From NCBI GenBank assembly GCA_022072055.1, contig JAJVIK010000007.1:372001-436000 (forward strand): a DNA stretch of 64,000 bases, written 5' to 3'. Position 1 is the stretch's first letter, and every line of letters begins with the position of its first letter. Positions 26,307-34,347 of this stretch are shown here, piece after piece. The DNA comes from a bacterium (lineage in GTDB: Bacteria; Hinthialibacterota; Hinthialibacteria; OLB16). Made by a program: the position numbers and the translations under genes. The notes under the pieces are model-generated. The model saw nothing but the letters and a program-made list of their open reading frames with translations. It had not been told where the DNA came from and made no database searches.

Positions 26307-27872
26307 GTGAACACGGAGAACGACTCTTCCCATTCCGAGGCCGCCCTTGCCGCGGAATCGCTTCGCGAGCACTGGCTGGGCGACCGTCACCATTCGGTCG
26401 TGCGCTTGGCGCGCGCCTTGGAGCGCAAGGGTCTCCTGGGCGAGGAGCTCCGCTTGCTCGCCGCGACCAGTCTCCAACATGTGGAGGAGGCCGCAAGGCT
26501 TAAAGAACAAGGGCTTGCGCTCCGCGAGGAGCAGGAGTTCGAGGCCGCCTGCGAGTGCTTCGCGCGGGCGCTCCGGCATTTGAGCGATGACCCGGAGCTT
26601 CCCGGTCTGCTGGAGGAGACCCGTCGAATCCCGGAGCTGCGCAAGGCCATCCTCGGCGCCTTCGGCAGGGACAATTTCGGGGGGGTGGTCGAGGCCGCGG
26701 AGGCGCTGCGAGAGATCGGATTCATGACCCCGCGCCTGGAGCGCATGGCCGCCAGGGCTGAGCGCAAGGTGGGGGTCCGAAGAAGAGGCCGCTTCGCACT
26801 CCGCTTGGGCGCGCGGATGCGCGTGGCGGCGCGCGCGGGGCTTGTCGCGCTGCTCGTGTCGGGACTCTACTGGGGTTTTTCCGCGTGGTGGCCCGAGCTC
26901 TACAGCCGGTACTTCGCGGCCCGTGAGATCGGGGGGCATGGCGGGGGGGTCTGCGCGGCGTTCATCACTCGAGATGGGCGCAAGGTGGTCGCATCCTCCA
27001 CGCGCGGACCGGGTGAGGCCATCCAGGTCTGGGACGCTTACACGGAACAGCCGCTTTCGCGCTGGGAGGGGCGCAAGACCTGGGTCCGCGCGGCGGCGCT
27101 TTCTCCGAACGCGCGGTTCCTTCTCACCGGCGGATCGAAGCAGGAACTCATCCGCCGCGAGGACGAATCCATGCACCCCGATCCCGAGCAGCATTTTTCG
27201 ATTTCGCTCTGGGACCTGGAGAGCGGGAAGGAAACGGTGCTGTTCGAGGCGGTGGAGCGCAGCGGGGCGCAGTTCATTCAAGCGGCGGCCTTTTCGCCTT
27301 CGGGGGAGTGGATGGCCTTCGGGGTGGAGGACTCGGTGCGTCTCTTTGAGACTCATGACCAGACCTTCAGGCGAAGACTCCGTGGGCATGAGACCTTTGT
27401 GCGCTGTCTGGAGTTCGCGCCGGAGGATCGACTGCTTGTTTCGGGTGGGATGGATGGCAGCCTGCTCGCCTGGGACCCGGAGAGCGGGGCCGAGCATCTG
27501 CACCTCGCCATGCACAGCTCCCCGGTCACCGACATCGCTTTTTCGCCGAGCGGGAAGCTGGGGGCCAGTTCCGGTTGGGACAACACGGTGGCGGTGTGGG
27601 AGGCCGGGAGTGGGGAGGTTCGCACGCGGTTGCGGGGGCATCGCGGGCGGGTCAACGCGGTGGTGTTTCTGGATGAGACCACGCTGCTTTCGGGGGGTGG
27701 GGATGGGCAACTGATCGTGTGGGACATGGCGACGGGCGAGGTTCTGCGGCGCCTTTCCGGCGGCGGCTCGGATGTGCTCTCGATCTCCACCTCCGCGGAG
27801 AGAAGATACGCGCTCACCGCGACCGAGTCGCGCATCCGGTTGTGGGATTTTTCGGGGGGGAGGTTGAGGTAG
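26307..27872 (+). CDS. Membrane-anchored WD40-repeat protein
   Basis: 521 aa. A helical, TPR-like cytoplasmic part (residues 1-150) is followed by a basic stretch and one membrane helix at about 176-195 (AGLVALLVSGLYWGFSAWW). A beta-propeller then follows, with WD40 repeats ending in IQVWDA, ISLWDLESG, LLAWDPESG, VAVWEAGSG, LIVWDMATG and IRLWDFSGG. The propeller should lie outside the membrane and bind a partner; no catalytic site is visible. The GTG at 26307 is in frame, while the ATG two bases before it is immediately closed by TGA. Similar proteins are expanded in Planctomycetota-type genomes. Function unknown. Confidence 0.85.
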   Translation: MNTENDSSHSEAALAAESLREHWLGDRHHSVVRLARALERKGLLGEELRLLAATSLQHVEEAARLKEQGLALREEQEFEAACECFARALRHLSDDPELPGLLEETRRIPELRKAILGAFGRDNFGGVVEAAEALREIGFMTPRLERMAARAERKVGVRRRGRFALRLGARMRVAARAGLVALLVSGLYWGFSAWWPELYSRYFAAREIGGHGGGVCAAFITRDGRKVVASSTRGPGEAIQVWDAYTEQPLSRWEGRKTWVRAAALSPNARFLLTGGSKQELIRREDESMHPDPEQHFSISLWDLESGKETVLFEAVERSGAQFIQAAAFSPSGEWMAFGVEDSVRLFETHDQTFRRRLRGHETFVRCLEFAPEDRLLVSGGMDGSLLAWDPESGAEHLHLAMHSSPVTDIAFSPSGKLGASSGWDNTVAVWEAGSGEVRTRLRGHRGRVNAVVFLDETTLLSGGGDGQLIVWDMATGEVLRRLSGGGSDVLSISTSAERRYALTATESRIRLWDFSGGRLR

Positions 27873-27939
27873 GGGGGCATTCCCGCGCGGACGCCGCGCC
27901 GCGCGCTTGAGGGCGTTTGGCGTTATCGCATACCGTTTT

Positions 27940-27963
27940 GGAGGGCCACGCTCAGTCGTGGCC
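27940..27963. repeat. Palindromic repeat in the gap before the CRISPR locus
   Basis: GGCCACG-CTCAGT-CGTGGCC is a perfect 7-bp hairpin (27944-27963) within a GC-rich, non-coding 225-bp stretch (27873-28097). The surrounding segment reads like a dispersed extragenic repeat. No gene is seen in this gap. Confidence 0.5.
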
Positions 27964-28048
27964 GGTCTCACGGGGCCAAGGAACGCGAGGAGGCGCGTCC
28001 CCCCAACGCTACATTCGAGTGAGAAATGCGCCGGCAAGCGGGTCGGTT

Positions 28049-28084
28049 CCCCCTCCAACCGCTCCCTCACGGTCGCGGCTCGGA
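28049..28084 (+). repeat. 36-bp direct repeat, left copy flanking the CRISPR-Cas locus
   Basis: Begins CCCCCTCCAACCGCTCCC and ends GGTCGCGGCTCGGA. It is identical to 30993-31028 at 35 of 36 positions, in the same orientation. Such sequences translate as PLQPLPHGRGSD and belong to dispersed REP-like families. The two copies bracket the broken antitoxin, the CRISPR array and the effector gene. Confidence 0.85.
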
Positions 28085-28097
28085 CTCGAATTCTGAG

Positions 28098-28306
28098 ATG
28101 GCGTGGGAGGAATGGACCGTGCAGAACCTCAAATGGCGCCCTGTACCGCATGATCACACGGCCTTCCTCAAACGAGCCGCGAAGCGCCCGGGTTTTCAGG
28201 AGGCCTATATGATGCCCTCGACGCGGAGTACTCGCTTGCCAGGGAGATGCTCTCAGCCCATGTCCGGGCCGCTGAAGTCAAACCGAGGGCCTCAGACGAA
28301 TCCTGA
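28098..28306 (+). pseudogene. Frameshifted XRE/HigA-type antitoxin remnant
   Basis: ATG 28098 opens a frame reading through FLKRAAKRPGFQEAY. Shifting by two bases at the TATATG of 28206-28211 continues it as DALDAEYSLAREMLSAHVRAAEV, then a stop at 28304-28306. The joined text resembles the N-terminal arm of HigA/XRE-type antitoxins (EAYDALEEEFALAREMI...). The helix-turn-helix that should follow is missing, so the gene is both frameshifted (a TA duplication) and truncated. It lies between the left 36-bp repeat and the first CRISPR repeat. Recognition is by pattern and moderate. Confidence 0.5.
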
Positions 28307-28344
28307 GTGACTCTTCCGATCTTCCGGGCCGCGCTCATGACGGT

Positions 28345-29100
28345 CCTCCAACTCCCACGTCCGCGCGAGTTGCAGCACTTGATTGCCGTGCTGTTGGAGG
28401 TATCCAATTCCTCCAACTCCCACGTCCGCGCGAGTTGCAGCACGATACATAGTAGGAGGGTGGGGTTGGTTTGCGCCTCCAACTCCCACGTCCGCGCGAG
28501 TTGCAGCCGGCGTACCCGGTGCCAACGGAGGAATCACGCCATCCTCCAACTCCCACGTCCGCGCGAGTTGCAGCACGATGCAGAGACCAATCAGCATAAG
28601 CAACATTCCTCCAACTCCCACGTCCGCGCGAGTTGCAGCTATCGAGGAGGTCGAGGATTTGCGGGCGCGAATCCTCCAACTCCCACGTCCGCGCGAGTTG
28701 CAGCCACGCCTACACGGACCCTGTGTTGGCGGTTTTTCTCCTCCAACTCCCACGTCCGCGCGAGTTGCAGCTCCACGTCGTCCCAGGAATCCCCATCGTT
28801 GAGTCCTCCAACTCCCACGTCCGCGCGAGTTGCAGCTCATCCGCAACTCGGGTGGCGTTGGAGTCCGTGAGCCTCCAACTCCCACGTCCGCGCGAGTTGC
28901 AGCCGCATTGCCCATCGGTCGAAAAGGGTGTCACATTCCTCCAACTCCCACGTCCGCGCGAGTTGCAGCAGCGCCTCGATTGAAGATGGGGAATGCGCAA
29001 TACCCTCCAACTCCCACGTCCGCGCGAGTTGCAGCGAACGACATCGCCGACATCATCACTCATTTTGGCCTCCAACTCCCACGTCCGCGCGAGTTGCAGC
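28345..29100 (-). CRISPR. CRISPR array, 12 repeats and 11 spacers
   Basis: Twelve identical 32-nt repeats start at 28345, 28410, 28476, 28543, 28608, 28673, 28740, 28805, 28872, 28938, 29004 and 29069. On the plus strand each begins CCTCCAACTCCC and ends GCGAGTTGCAGC. Spacers are 33, 34 or 35 nt and all differ. The repeat holds the inverted pair CAACTC/GAGTTG, a 6-bp stem with a 12-nt loop. Neither end repeat is degenerate and no AT-rich leader is obvious, so direction cannot be read from the array. I place it on the minus strand because the effector gene upstream reads that way. No Cas1/Cas2 lies within the window. Confidence 0.98.
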
Positions 29101-29189
29101 CGTACGCCTCGTAAGTTCAAGGCGTCCAGCAACCTGGGAACCCCTTTCCGCGAACCTCACCAACGCCACTCTGGTCTCGCAGTTCTCTG

Positions 29190-29347
29190 GGTCGTGGGAG
29201 GCCGATTCTCCTCGACAATTACGGAGTTGTCCCAACGGACGATTCCTGTTCGCTTGAGGTTCGCGCGGCTCCGCTGCATCTCTCCTTCGCGGTTGAGAGT
29301 CGTGCCCCGATCATGGCGGGGCAGCTGGTTCCCTCAACTGAGGGACC
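29190..29347 (-). ncRNA. Candidate tracrRNA/structured RNA between effector and array
   Basis: The 381-bp gap 29101-29481 has no plausible gene. It contains three consecutive stem-loops: TCCCTC-AACT-GAGGGA with two further pairs (29327-29347), GCCCCG-ATCATGG-CGGGGC (29304-29322) and CTCTC/GAGAG (29280-29299). Next to them are two segments complementary to the minus-strand crRNA repeat: CCGCGCGA (complement of 29261-29268) and CTCCCACG plus CC after one mismatch (complement of 29190-29200). Structure followed by repeat complementarity fits a tracrRNA. However, the two complementary blocks are in the wrong order for a single helix, and 8-nt GC-rich matches can arise by chance. Confidence 0.35.
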
Positions 29348-29481
29348 TTCCGGATCCGTCCGATCTCCAATGGATCGAGCCGGTCCCGTTGGCCTAAAGT
29401 CGAGCAGGCCATCCACGACGATTCCAAGGGCCGTAGCCCAAGCGCACGCCGAGGTCTGCGTCCATTCGGACGCCAAAACCT

Positions 29482-30882
29482 TCACGCATCCGTCGGCTTT
29501 GCCTGACGGATGACCTCTTCGATGTCAAGGATTGAAAGATTCCGCGCCGCGTTCTTGTCGGCGTTGTCCTTGTGGCCACATTTGACACATTCAAAGTGCG
29601 ACTGACGCTTCTCTCCCTTCGGACGATTAGCGCGGTCAATGTGGCCGCACTTGTTGCAACGCTGAGAAGTATAACGCGGATCGACGAATTCAAGAGTCGC
29701 GTCGATTTTGGCGGCCCACCAGCGCACCGCGTCAACCACCGATCCAGGTGCCCAATTCCGGGCGAGCCAGGGTTTATCCTCCTTGATGTCGGCACCGAGC
29801 TTCTCCATCCGCCATTTCCCGGCTCCGTTCCTCTTGGCCACCTCGGCAATTCGCGCCGCGATCCGCTGGGAAGCAGTCTTCATGACTCGCTTCTCTCGCT
29901 TACGCAGTTCACGAAGCTTCTCCTTGGCTGCCTCTCTTGATTTCTTGTCCAGTGGGCTGTCCTTGGAGCGCAGGGCGCGGAGGAGCCGGACAATCTCACC
30001 CCGGATTGTCGCGCGAGTAATCAGCATGTCGCGCCCTCGGCCAATACACATGGCCCACTTGCTCGGCTTTCCCTGCTCCTCTCCACCTCGATAGTCTCGA
30101 ATATGGAGGGCCGCCGGAACCGTAACTCCGAGGTCAATTCCCATCACAATTTCAGGGTCGATACTCTTGTACGGCTCAGGTTCATAAGAAACAACAATTT
30201 GCCCCAACCAACGTGGTCCTTGGCTCCTTGGATTCTTCCTAAGCCTTGAGTTCTTGAGCTTCCATTCTCCCGAACTAACCCGCAGAAGCTGCCCAAGCAT
30301 TGTCTTATCACGCGGTTTGACCTTGATTGGGAATGCAATCCAATTCGGGATTCCAGATTCCTTGGACCATTCCATGCTGAACACTTGGGACGCAAGGTAG
30401 AAGCGGCCGTCCTGCTCGTGCAACACGGTTTCCGCCGCGCGCATCATGATGGGATGGGTGCCGTCAGTGCGATGGGTGGGGAGCTGTCGTTTTCCCGTCA
30501 GCAGCAGGTCTTTGAGGTGGTCACCCTGAAAATGCGGCTTCGATCCGAGCTGATAGGTTTGACTCAGAATCGAACCGCTCAGGGAGGTGGCCCGATCCAA
30601 CCTTTCCTTGATGGACTTGTAGCTCGGTTTGAACCGCTCCGAGTCTTCCTTTGGAACCCCAAGGACTCGCTTGGCGTACTCCTTGGCTGTTTCCACATTG
30701 CAGATCATGGCAATGGTTTCCGCGCCTTCCCGGAGCGAATTGTAAACCTTCTTGCGCTGATCCTCTTGAAGTAAAAGGAGAGTCTTCGTGCGAACATCGA
30801 AACCGAGCGGTTGCCCTAACCCGAAGGTCAGAGTTTTGGTTAGACTCTTCGAGTTCTCCGGCAATGGGGCTTCCGATTCCAT
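29482..30882 (-). CDS. Compact Cas12/TnpB-like RuvC nuclease (candidate type V CRISPR effector)
   Basis: 466 aa from the ATG at 30882, which has GGAGG five bases upstream; an earlier ATG at 30915 (477 aa) lacks one. The C-terminal half carries a split RuvC nuclease. RuvC-I is GIDLGVTVPAAL (D250), preceded by the usual strands (GEWKLKNSRLRK, LGQIVVSYE). RuvC-II is MEKLGADI (E360). A four-cysteine zinc ribbon follows (C409, C412, C432, C435; TSQRCNKCG and CVKCGHKDN), then RuvC-III as DNADKNAARNL (D442). All catalytic acids are present, so it should cut DNA. The N-terminal half matches nothing I recognise, as expected for Cas12 recognition lobes. The size lies between TnpB (about 400 aa) and Cas12f (400-700 aa). 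GC content is visibly lower than in neighbouring genes. It lies 381 bp upstream of the array on the same presumed strand. Confidence 0.85.
   Translation of the reverse strand: MESEAPLPENSKSLTKTLTFGLGQPLGFDVRTKTLLLLQEDQRKKVYNSLREGAETIAMICNVETAKEYAKRVLGVPKEDSERFKPSYKSIKERLDRATSLSGSILSQTYQLGSKPHFQGDHLKDLLLTGKRQLPTHRTDGTHPIMMRAAETVLHEQDGRFYLASQVFSMEWSKESGIPNWIAFPIKVKPRDKTMLGQLLRVSSGEWKLKNSRLRKNPRSQGPRWLGQIVVSYEPEPYKSIDPEIVMGIDLGVTVPAALHIRDYRGGEEQGKPSKWAMCIGRGRDMLITRATIRGEIVRLLRALRSKDSPLDKKSREAAKEKLRELRKREKRVMKTASQRIAARIAEVAKRNGAGKWRMEKLGADIKEDKPWLARNWAPGSVVDAVRWWAAKIDATLEFVDPRYTSQRCNKCGHIDRANRPKGEKRQSHFECVKCGHKDNADKNAARNLSILDIEEVIRQAKPTDA
29488..29511 (-). other. Hairpin at the 3' end of the effector gene
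   Basis: ATCCGTC-GGC-TTT-GCC-T-GACGGAT folds into a 10-bp stem with one bulge. It overlaps the last codons of the nuclease gene, just before its TGA at 29482-29484. It could mark the mRNA end or belong to a guide-RNA scaffold, as structured RNA overlaps the tnpB 3' end in IS200/IS605 elements. Confidence 0.5.
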
Positions 30883-30992
30883 CCTCGCCTCCAGCTCGGG
30901 TGAATAGCTGCCCATGATGTGATGAAGCTTGAATTCATGGACAAGGCCAGAATGGGGCCGAAGTTACCGAAACTCCCTGTAGGACGCAATCC

Positions 30993-31028
30993 CCCCCTCC
31001 AACCGCTCCCTTACGGTCGCGGCTCGGA
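30993..31028 (+). repeat. 36-bp direct repeat, right copy flanking the CRISPR-Cas locus
   Basis: Matches 28049-28084 at 35 of 36 bases, same orientation. It overlaps the 3' end of the GH123-like gene and supplies that gene's last codons and TAA stop (31011-31013). Confidence 0.85.
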
Positions 31029-32918
31029 TGGGTTTTCCCCTCCTCCCAATTCCTCGATGGCTCGCGCCACCGACACCCGGCGGGATTCGATCGGGGCCGG
31101 GTCCACCGTGAACTCGGTCATGCTTCCGGTAATCTCCTTCGGGACCGCAAGCAACATCTCATACTCGGCGGCCTTCGCGCCCAGGGTGTCCCGCTTGGAT
31201 TCGAGAAGGCGTTTCAGAATCGCCAGATACTCATAGTCCTCGATCCCATCCCGCAGCATCTCCCAACGGATGCTGTCCACCGGGCCTTCGAGGACCGGCT
31301 GACCGGGCTTTCCATCCGCCGCGGCCTCCGGAGGATAGATGAACCGCCCATCCCCATTCCCCCACTTCTTGCGAACTCCGAGCGGGGTGTCATATCCCAT
31401 CATCCAGCCCATCGGGTCCTCATAGGGATTCTGGGGATGGTCCTTGTCCGGGTATGCCGGCTCGCTGTGCCAGTAATTGAGCTTCCACACCAGGATGCCA
31501 TCGATCTTCCGCTGCCAGGTCTGCCAGAGCCACACCCGCAGCTCGGTGGCGGGATGGTCGATGAACAGGGTGCAGTAAGGGGCCGGGGGCGCGGTGCAGA
31601 CATACCACCAGAACTTCTCCCCCGCCTTCCGCCGCTCCTCGGCGGAGGAGTGGTCATAGGAAACGGAAAGCGGGCACCAGATGTTCGGCCCGCCCACCAG
31701 TTCGCCCTTGACCTCCTCGGTGAGCATGCGCGGGATATCCGGCGCGGCCTCCTTGAGCTTGCGGAAACCGTTCATCACAAACTCATAGTCCTTGGGGTCG
31801 GGTTCATCGAACCAATACACATACACCTCATCCAGCCACCCCTTTTCACGCAGGTGCTCTTGGACCGCGCGGCCGTAGGCCGTAAAGGCCGCCTGGTATT
31901 GCGGGGTGTCTTCGGCGTAACCCAGGAGCTCCGGCTCCTGTCGGGAATGGAAGGTGCCGCTTCCCATCCCGACCATCGGCAGGCGCAAGGTGCGGAAGTG
32001 GTATCTCTCAAAGGCCTCAGTCACGGCCTGATCCCAGGCGCTCCAGCGGATGGTGGGAACAAGGACCTCCGGTCGGACCTCCGGGGTGGGTTCGATCTTG
32101 GGCCAGTCCACAACAAAGGGATCGAGCGGGGCCGGGTCGTACGGGGAAATGTGGTGGTCGCTCAAGTTCTCCCAATACTTGGCGAGAACCGCGCGCTTGT
32201 CGCCCTCCTCGGTGAGTCCGTGATAGCGGTACACCAGGTCGGGGCGGAATCCGAAAGCGGTGGTGCAAGTCATTTGGTCGGGAAGCTCGAAACCGAAAAC
32301 TTCCACCTGGAGCGGGACCTCGGCGGACCAATTCTCCGCCTGAAGCATCAGCTTTCCCGAGTAGATTCCCGCCGGGGTCCCCTTGGGGACAGTCACTCGG
32401 ACCCACAGCGGCAGGTTTTCCCCGCCCTTCGCCTCCAGGCTGTCCCGAATGGGAGGCAGCGGGTCCGGCCAGAGTCCCACCACTCCGGTGGGATCGGTGG
32501 GTTCGGTGACATTCACATAGCGGACTCGCAGGACCTCGACCGCATGGGCGGGGAGCAGGGCGCCGCTCGGTCCGGGCAAATCCCCGGGGGTTACAGATAG
32601 CCCTCGAAGGTCGCTCTGGGGTGAAATCACCAGTTGGGCCGCCTCGGCTTCATTCCGCGCCGCGCTGATTCGGATCGCCTCCCCCTGGGATGTGGGGAGC
32701 TTTCGGGTGGGGCTGATCTTCCATCCGGAGGAAGCCCACCAGAGGCTCGCCCGCTCGCTCGAACCGGGGAGCAACTCTCCGAAGCAGCAGTCCGCGCCGC
32801 CGCCATGGTACCCGCCGGATAGGTCCGGCGCGGCTTCCTCCCCGAAAGCTGTCGAGACCAGCGCCAGGGTGATCGCCAAGGCGATCGAATGGTGGGATCT
32901 GTGTCCGATGTATGGCAT
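31011..32918 (-). CDS. Secreted glycoside hydrolase 123/DUF4091-like protein
   Basis: 635 aa. Signal peptide (HHSIALAITLALVSTAFG), a beta-sandwich N-terminal part (residues about 80-215), then a barrel with PFVVDWPKIEPTPEV, VYVYWFDEPDPKDYEFV, IDGILVWKLNYWH and the C-terminal IRWEMLRDGIEDYEYLAIL typical of DUF4091. In GH123 beta-N-acetylgalactosaminidases an Asp-Glu pair catalyses with substrate assistance; WFDEPDP is the likely catalytic segment here. ATG 32918 is chosen because it directly precedes the signal peptide; an upstream ATG (32966) adds 16 polar residues. The extreme C-terminus (NPSEPRP) is encoded by the 36-bp repeat, so the native end may have been replaced. Likely host-glycan or extracellular polysaccharide degradation. 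Confidence 0.85.
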   Translation of the reverse strand: MPYIGHRSHHSIALAITLALVSTAFGEEAAPDLSGGYHGGGADCCFGELLPGSSERASLWWASSGWKISPTRKLPTSQGEAIRISAARNEAEAAQLVISPQSDLRGLSVTPGDLPGPSGALLPAHAVEVLRVRYVNVTEPTDPTGVVGLWPDPLPPIRDSLEAKGGENLPLWVRVTVPKGTPAGIYSGKLMLQAENWSAEVPLQVEVFGFELPDQMTCTTAFGFRPDLVYRYHGLTEEGDKRAVLAKYWENLSDHHISPYDPAPLDPFVVDWPKIEPTPEVRPEVLVPTIRWSAWDQAVTEAFERYHFRTLRLPMVGMGSGTFHSRQEPELLGYAEDTPQYQAAFTAYGRAVQEHLREKGWLDEVYVYWFDEPDPKDYEFVMNGFRKLKEAAPDIPRMLTEEVKGELVGGPNIWCPLSVSYDHSSAEERRKAGEKFWWYVCTAPPAPYCTLFIDHPATELRVWLWQTWQRKIDGILVWKLNYWHSEPAYPDKDHPQNPYEDPMGWMMGYDTPLGVRKKWGNGDGRFIYPPEAAADGKPGQPVLEGPVDSIRWEMLRDGIEDYEYLAILKRLLESKRDTLGAKAAEYEMLLAVPKEITGSMTEFTVDPAPIESRRVSVARAIEELGGGENPSEPRP

Positions 32919-33224
32919 GGAGGGTTCCCCTTCGATTTGGATCCCGCGCGGGGACATGGGCGCCACGCCCGCGCCACGCTGACAGGGAAGATGGGGCCGA
33001 GGATACCAGCGTCGAGCGGTTCGGGCCAGTTGCGGGCGGCCTTTACATTGACGGAACCCCCGAAGACGTGTAGCTTGACAATCGGCTGGGTTGGTTTCTG
33101 GTGTGCGGTCCCTGGAATGGGGCCTGACGGTTTTGAATAGACGTAAACCGGCAAGGTCGCGCCAAGAAACTTGGGCGGCCTGAGGGGGTGAGACTCAAGA
33201 CTTGATTGAGGTAGGTGGAGAACC

Positions 33225-34334
33225 ATGCGAACGTTACCCCCCCTTTTCGCGGCGGCGCTGATTCTGGCTTCCGCGATCCCCACATGGGCCCAATTCGGCA
33301 GCGCGCCGATGACCCCGGGAGCCTCCGCGCCACAAGCCACGACCCCGACGAGCGCCCCCGCTCCCCCCGCTCCATCGTCATCCGGTCCGGTGCCGATCAA
33401 ATGGTACCAGCATGACACCGGATATGTGGTCGCGGTGCCCTCGGACCAGAACCTCGGCCCCGGATTCAGAGAGATTCAACCTCCCTCCTCAAGCGCCGCG
33501 GCTCCCTCCGTGGCGACCGCGCCTCCCGCGCCTGTGTCAGCTCCGGTTTCCAGCGCCCAAACCTATTCTCAGCCCACATCTCCACAACCATCCGGCCCGG
33601 CGGTGGCGTTTTCGCAGGCGCCCGCACCCTATTCCCAGCAGTCCTTTTCGCAACCGTACTCCACCCCGCTTTCCCAGCCCCAGACGCAGCCCAGCACGGC
33701 GGGTAAGAAGTGGATGCAGCACAAGAGCGGCTATCGGGTGATTGTGGACGCCAACACCACGCCCGGCCCGGAGTTCGTGGAGATCCCGCCGCCCAACACC
33801 ACCATGGGGACCCCCTATGGAGCCCCTCAGACCCCCGCCATGCCCCAGGCTTCCGCCTTTTCTCAGCCGCAAGCGGCGCCCAGCGGCCCGCAGACTTATT
33901 CGCAGATTCCCATGACTGGGGGCTCCACCCCGGCGCGCCCGATGGGGACCGGCGCGGTGGCCCTGCCGAACCTTCCCCCTAGCATGCAGCGGCAGCTCCC
34001 TTATCAGCCGCCGACGCCGGCCGGAGTTCCCCCCGCTCAGCCGACTTACCAAGCCCCGACCGGCTACAACCCGGCGTATGGAACCGGGCAACGTCCCACG
34101 GTCCGCTCCGCTCCCCCCGGGAAAAAGTGGGTCCAGCAGGATAACGGGATGCGTTTCCTGGTGGATGCCAACACCATACCCGGTCCCGGCTTCCGGGAGC
34201 TGACCGATGAAGAGGCTAGCCAACCGCTCCGGATCATGGATCCCCGGATGCAGCAGCAACAACAGCAGCAGCCCCAGCAACAGGGATTCGGGAGCGGGTT
34301 CCGCAACTGGATCTCCAATCTCGGGCGACGCTGA
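33225..34334 (+). CDS. Secreted Pro/Gln-rich protein with three 27-residue repeats
   Basis: 369 aa, no family recognised. Signal peptide (LPPLFAAALILASAIPTWAQ). Three copies of a motif of the form K-W-x-Q-x-x-x-G-x-x-x-x-V-x-x-(10)-P-G-x-x-F/x-x-E lie at residues 59-84, 161-187 and 300-326. They are separated by low-complexity Pro/Gln/Ser/Ala linkers and followed by a poly-Gln tract near residue 344. The repeat units are clearly homologous (for example KKWMQHKSGYRVIVDAN and KKWVQQDNGMRFLVDAN). This layout suggests a surface or periplasmic structural/binding protein. A strong terminator-like hairpin follows the stop. Confidence 0.75.
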   Translation: MRTLPPLFAAALILASAIPTWAQFGSAPMTPGASAPQATTPTSAPAPPAPSSSGPVPIKWYQHDTGYVVAVPSDQNLGPGFREIQPPSSSAAAPSVATAPPAPVSAPVSSAQTYSQPTSPQPSGPAVAFSQAPAPYSQQSFSQPYSTPLSQPQTQPSTAGKKWMQHKSGYRVIVDANTTPGPEFVEIPPPNTTMGTPYGAPQTPAMPQASAFSQPQAAPSGPQTYSQIPMTGGSTPARPMGTGAVALPNLPPSMQRQLPYQPPTPAGVPPAQPTYQAPTGYNPAYGTGQRPTVRSAPPGKKWVQQDNGMRFLVDANTIPGPGFRELTDEEASQPLRIMDPRMQQQQQQQPQQQGFGSGFRNWISNLGRR

Positions 34335-34347
34335 GCAAACCCAACCC

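Noticed and set aside
28040-28344. AT-rich CRISPR leader on the left side of the array
   Set aside because: The sequence is not AT-rich and carries an antitoxin remnant and a dispersed repeat; neither flank shows a leader.
28292-29257. Long open frames on both strands rich in CNSRGRGSWR or SNSHVRASCS repeats
   Set aside because: They are translations of the 32-nt CRISPR repeats. Repeat plus spacer lengths of 65-67 keep several frames open by chance; there is no start context and no family similarity.
29190-29268. A single continuous anti-repeat in the gap
   Set aside because: Two 8-nt complementary blocks exist but in the wrong order for one duplex, so only a low-confidence RNA is reported.
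29482-30915. Effector as an ordinary IS200/IS605 TnpB
   Set aside because: The gene is longer than typical TnpB, no TnpA or IS ends are visible, and a CRISPR array lies next to it. It remains the main alternative and is noted in the finding.
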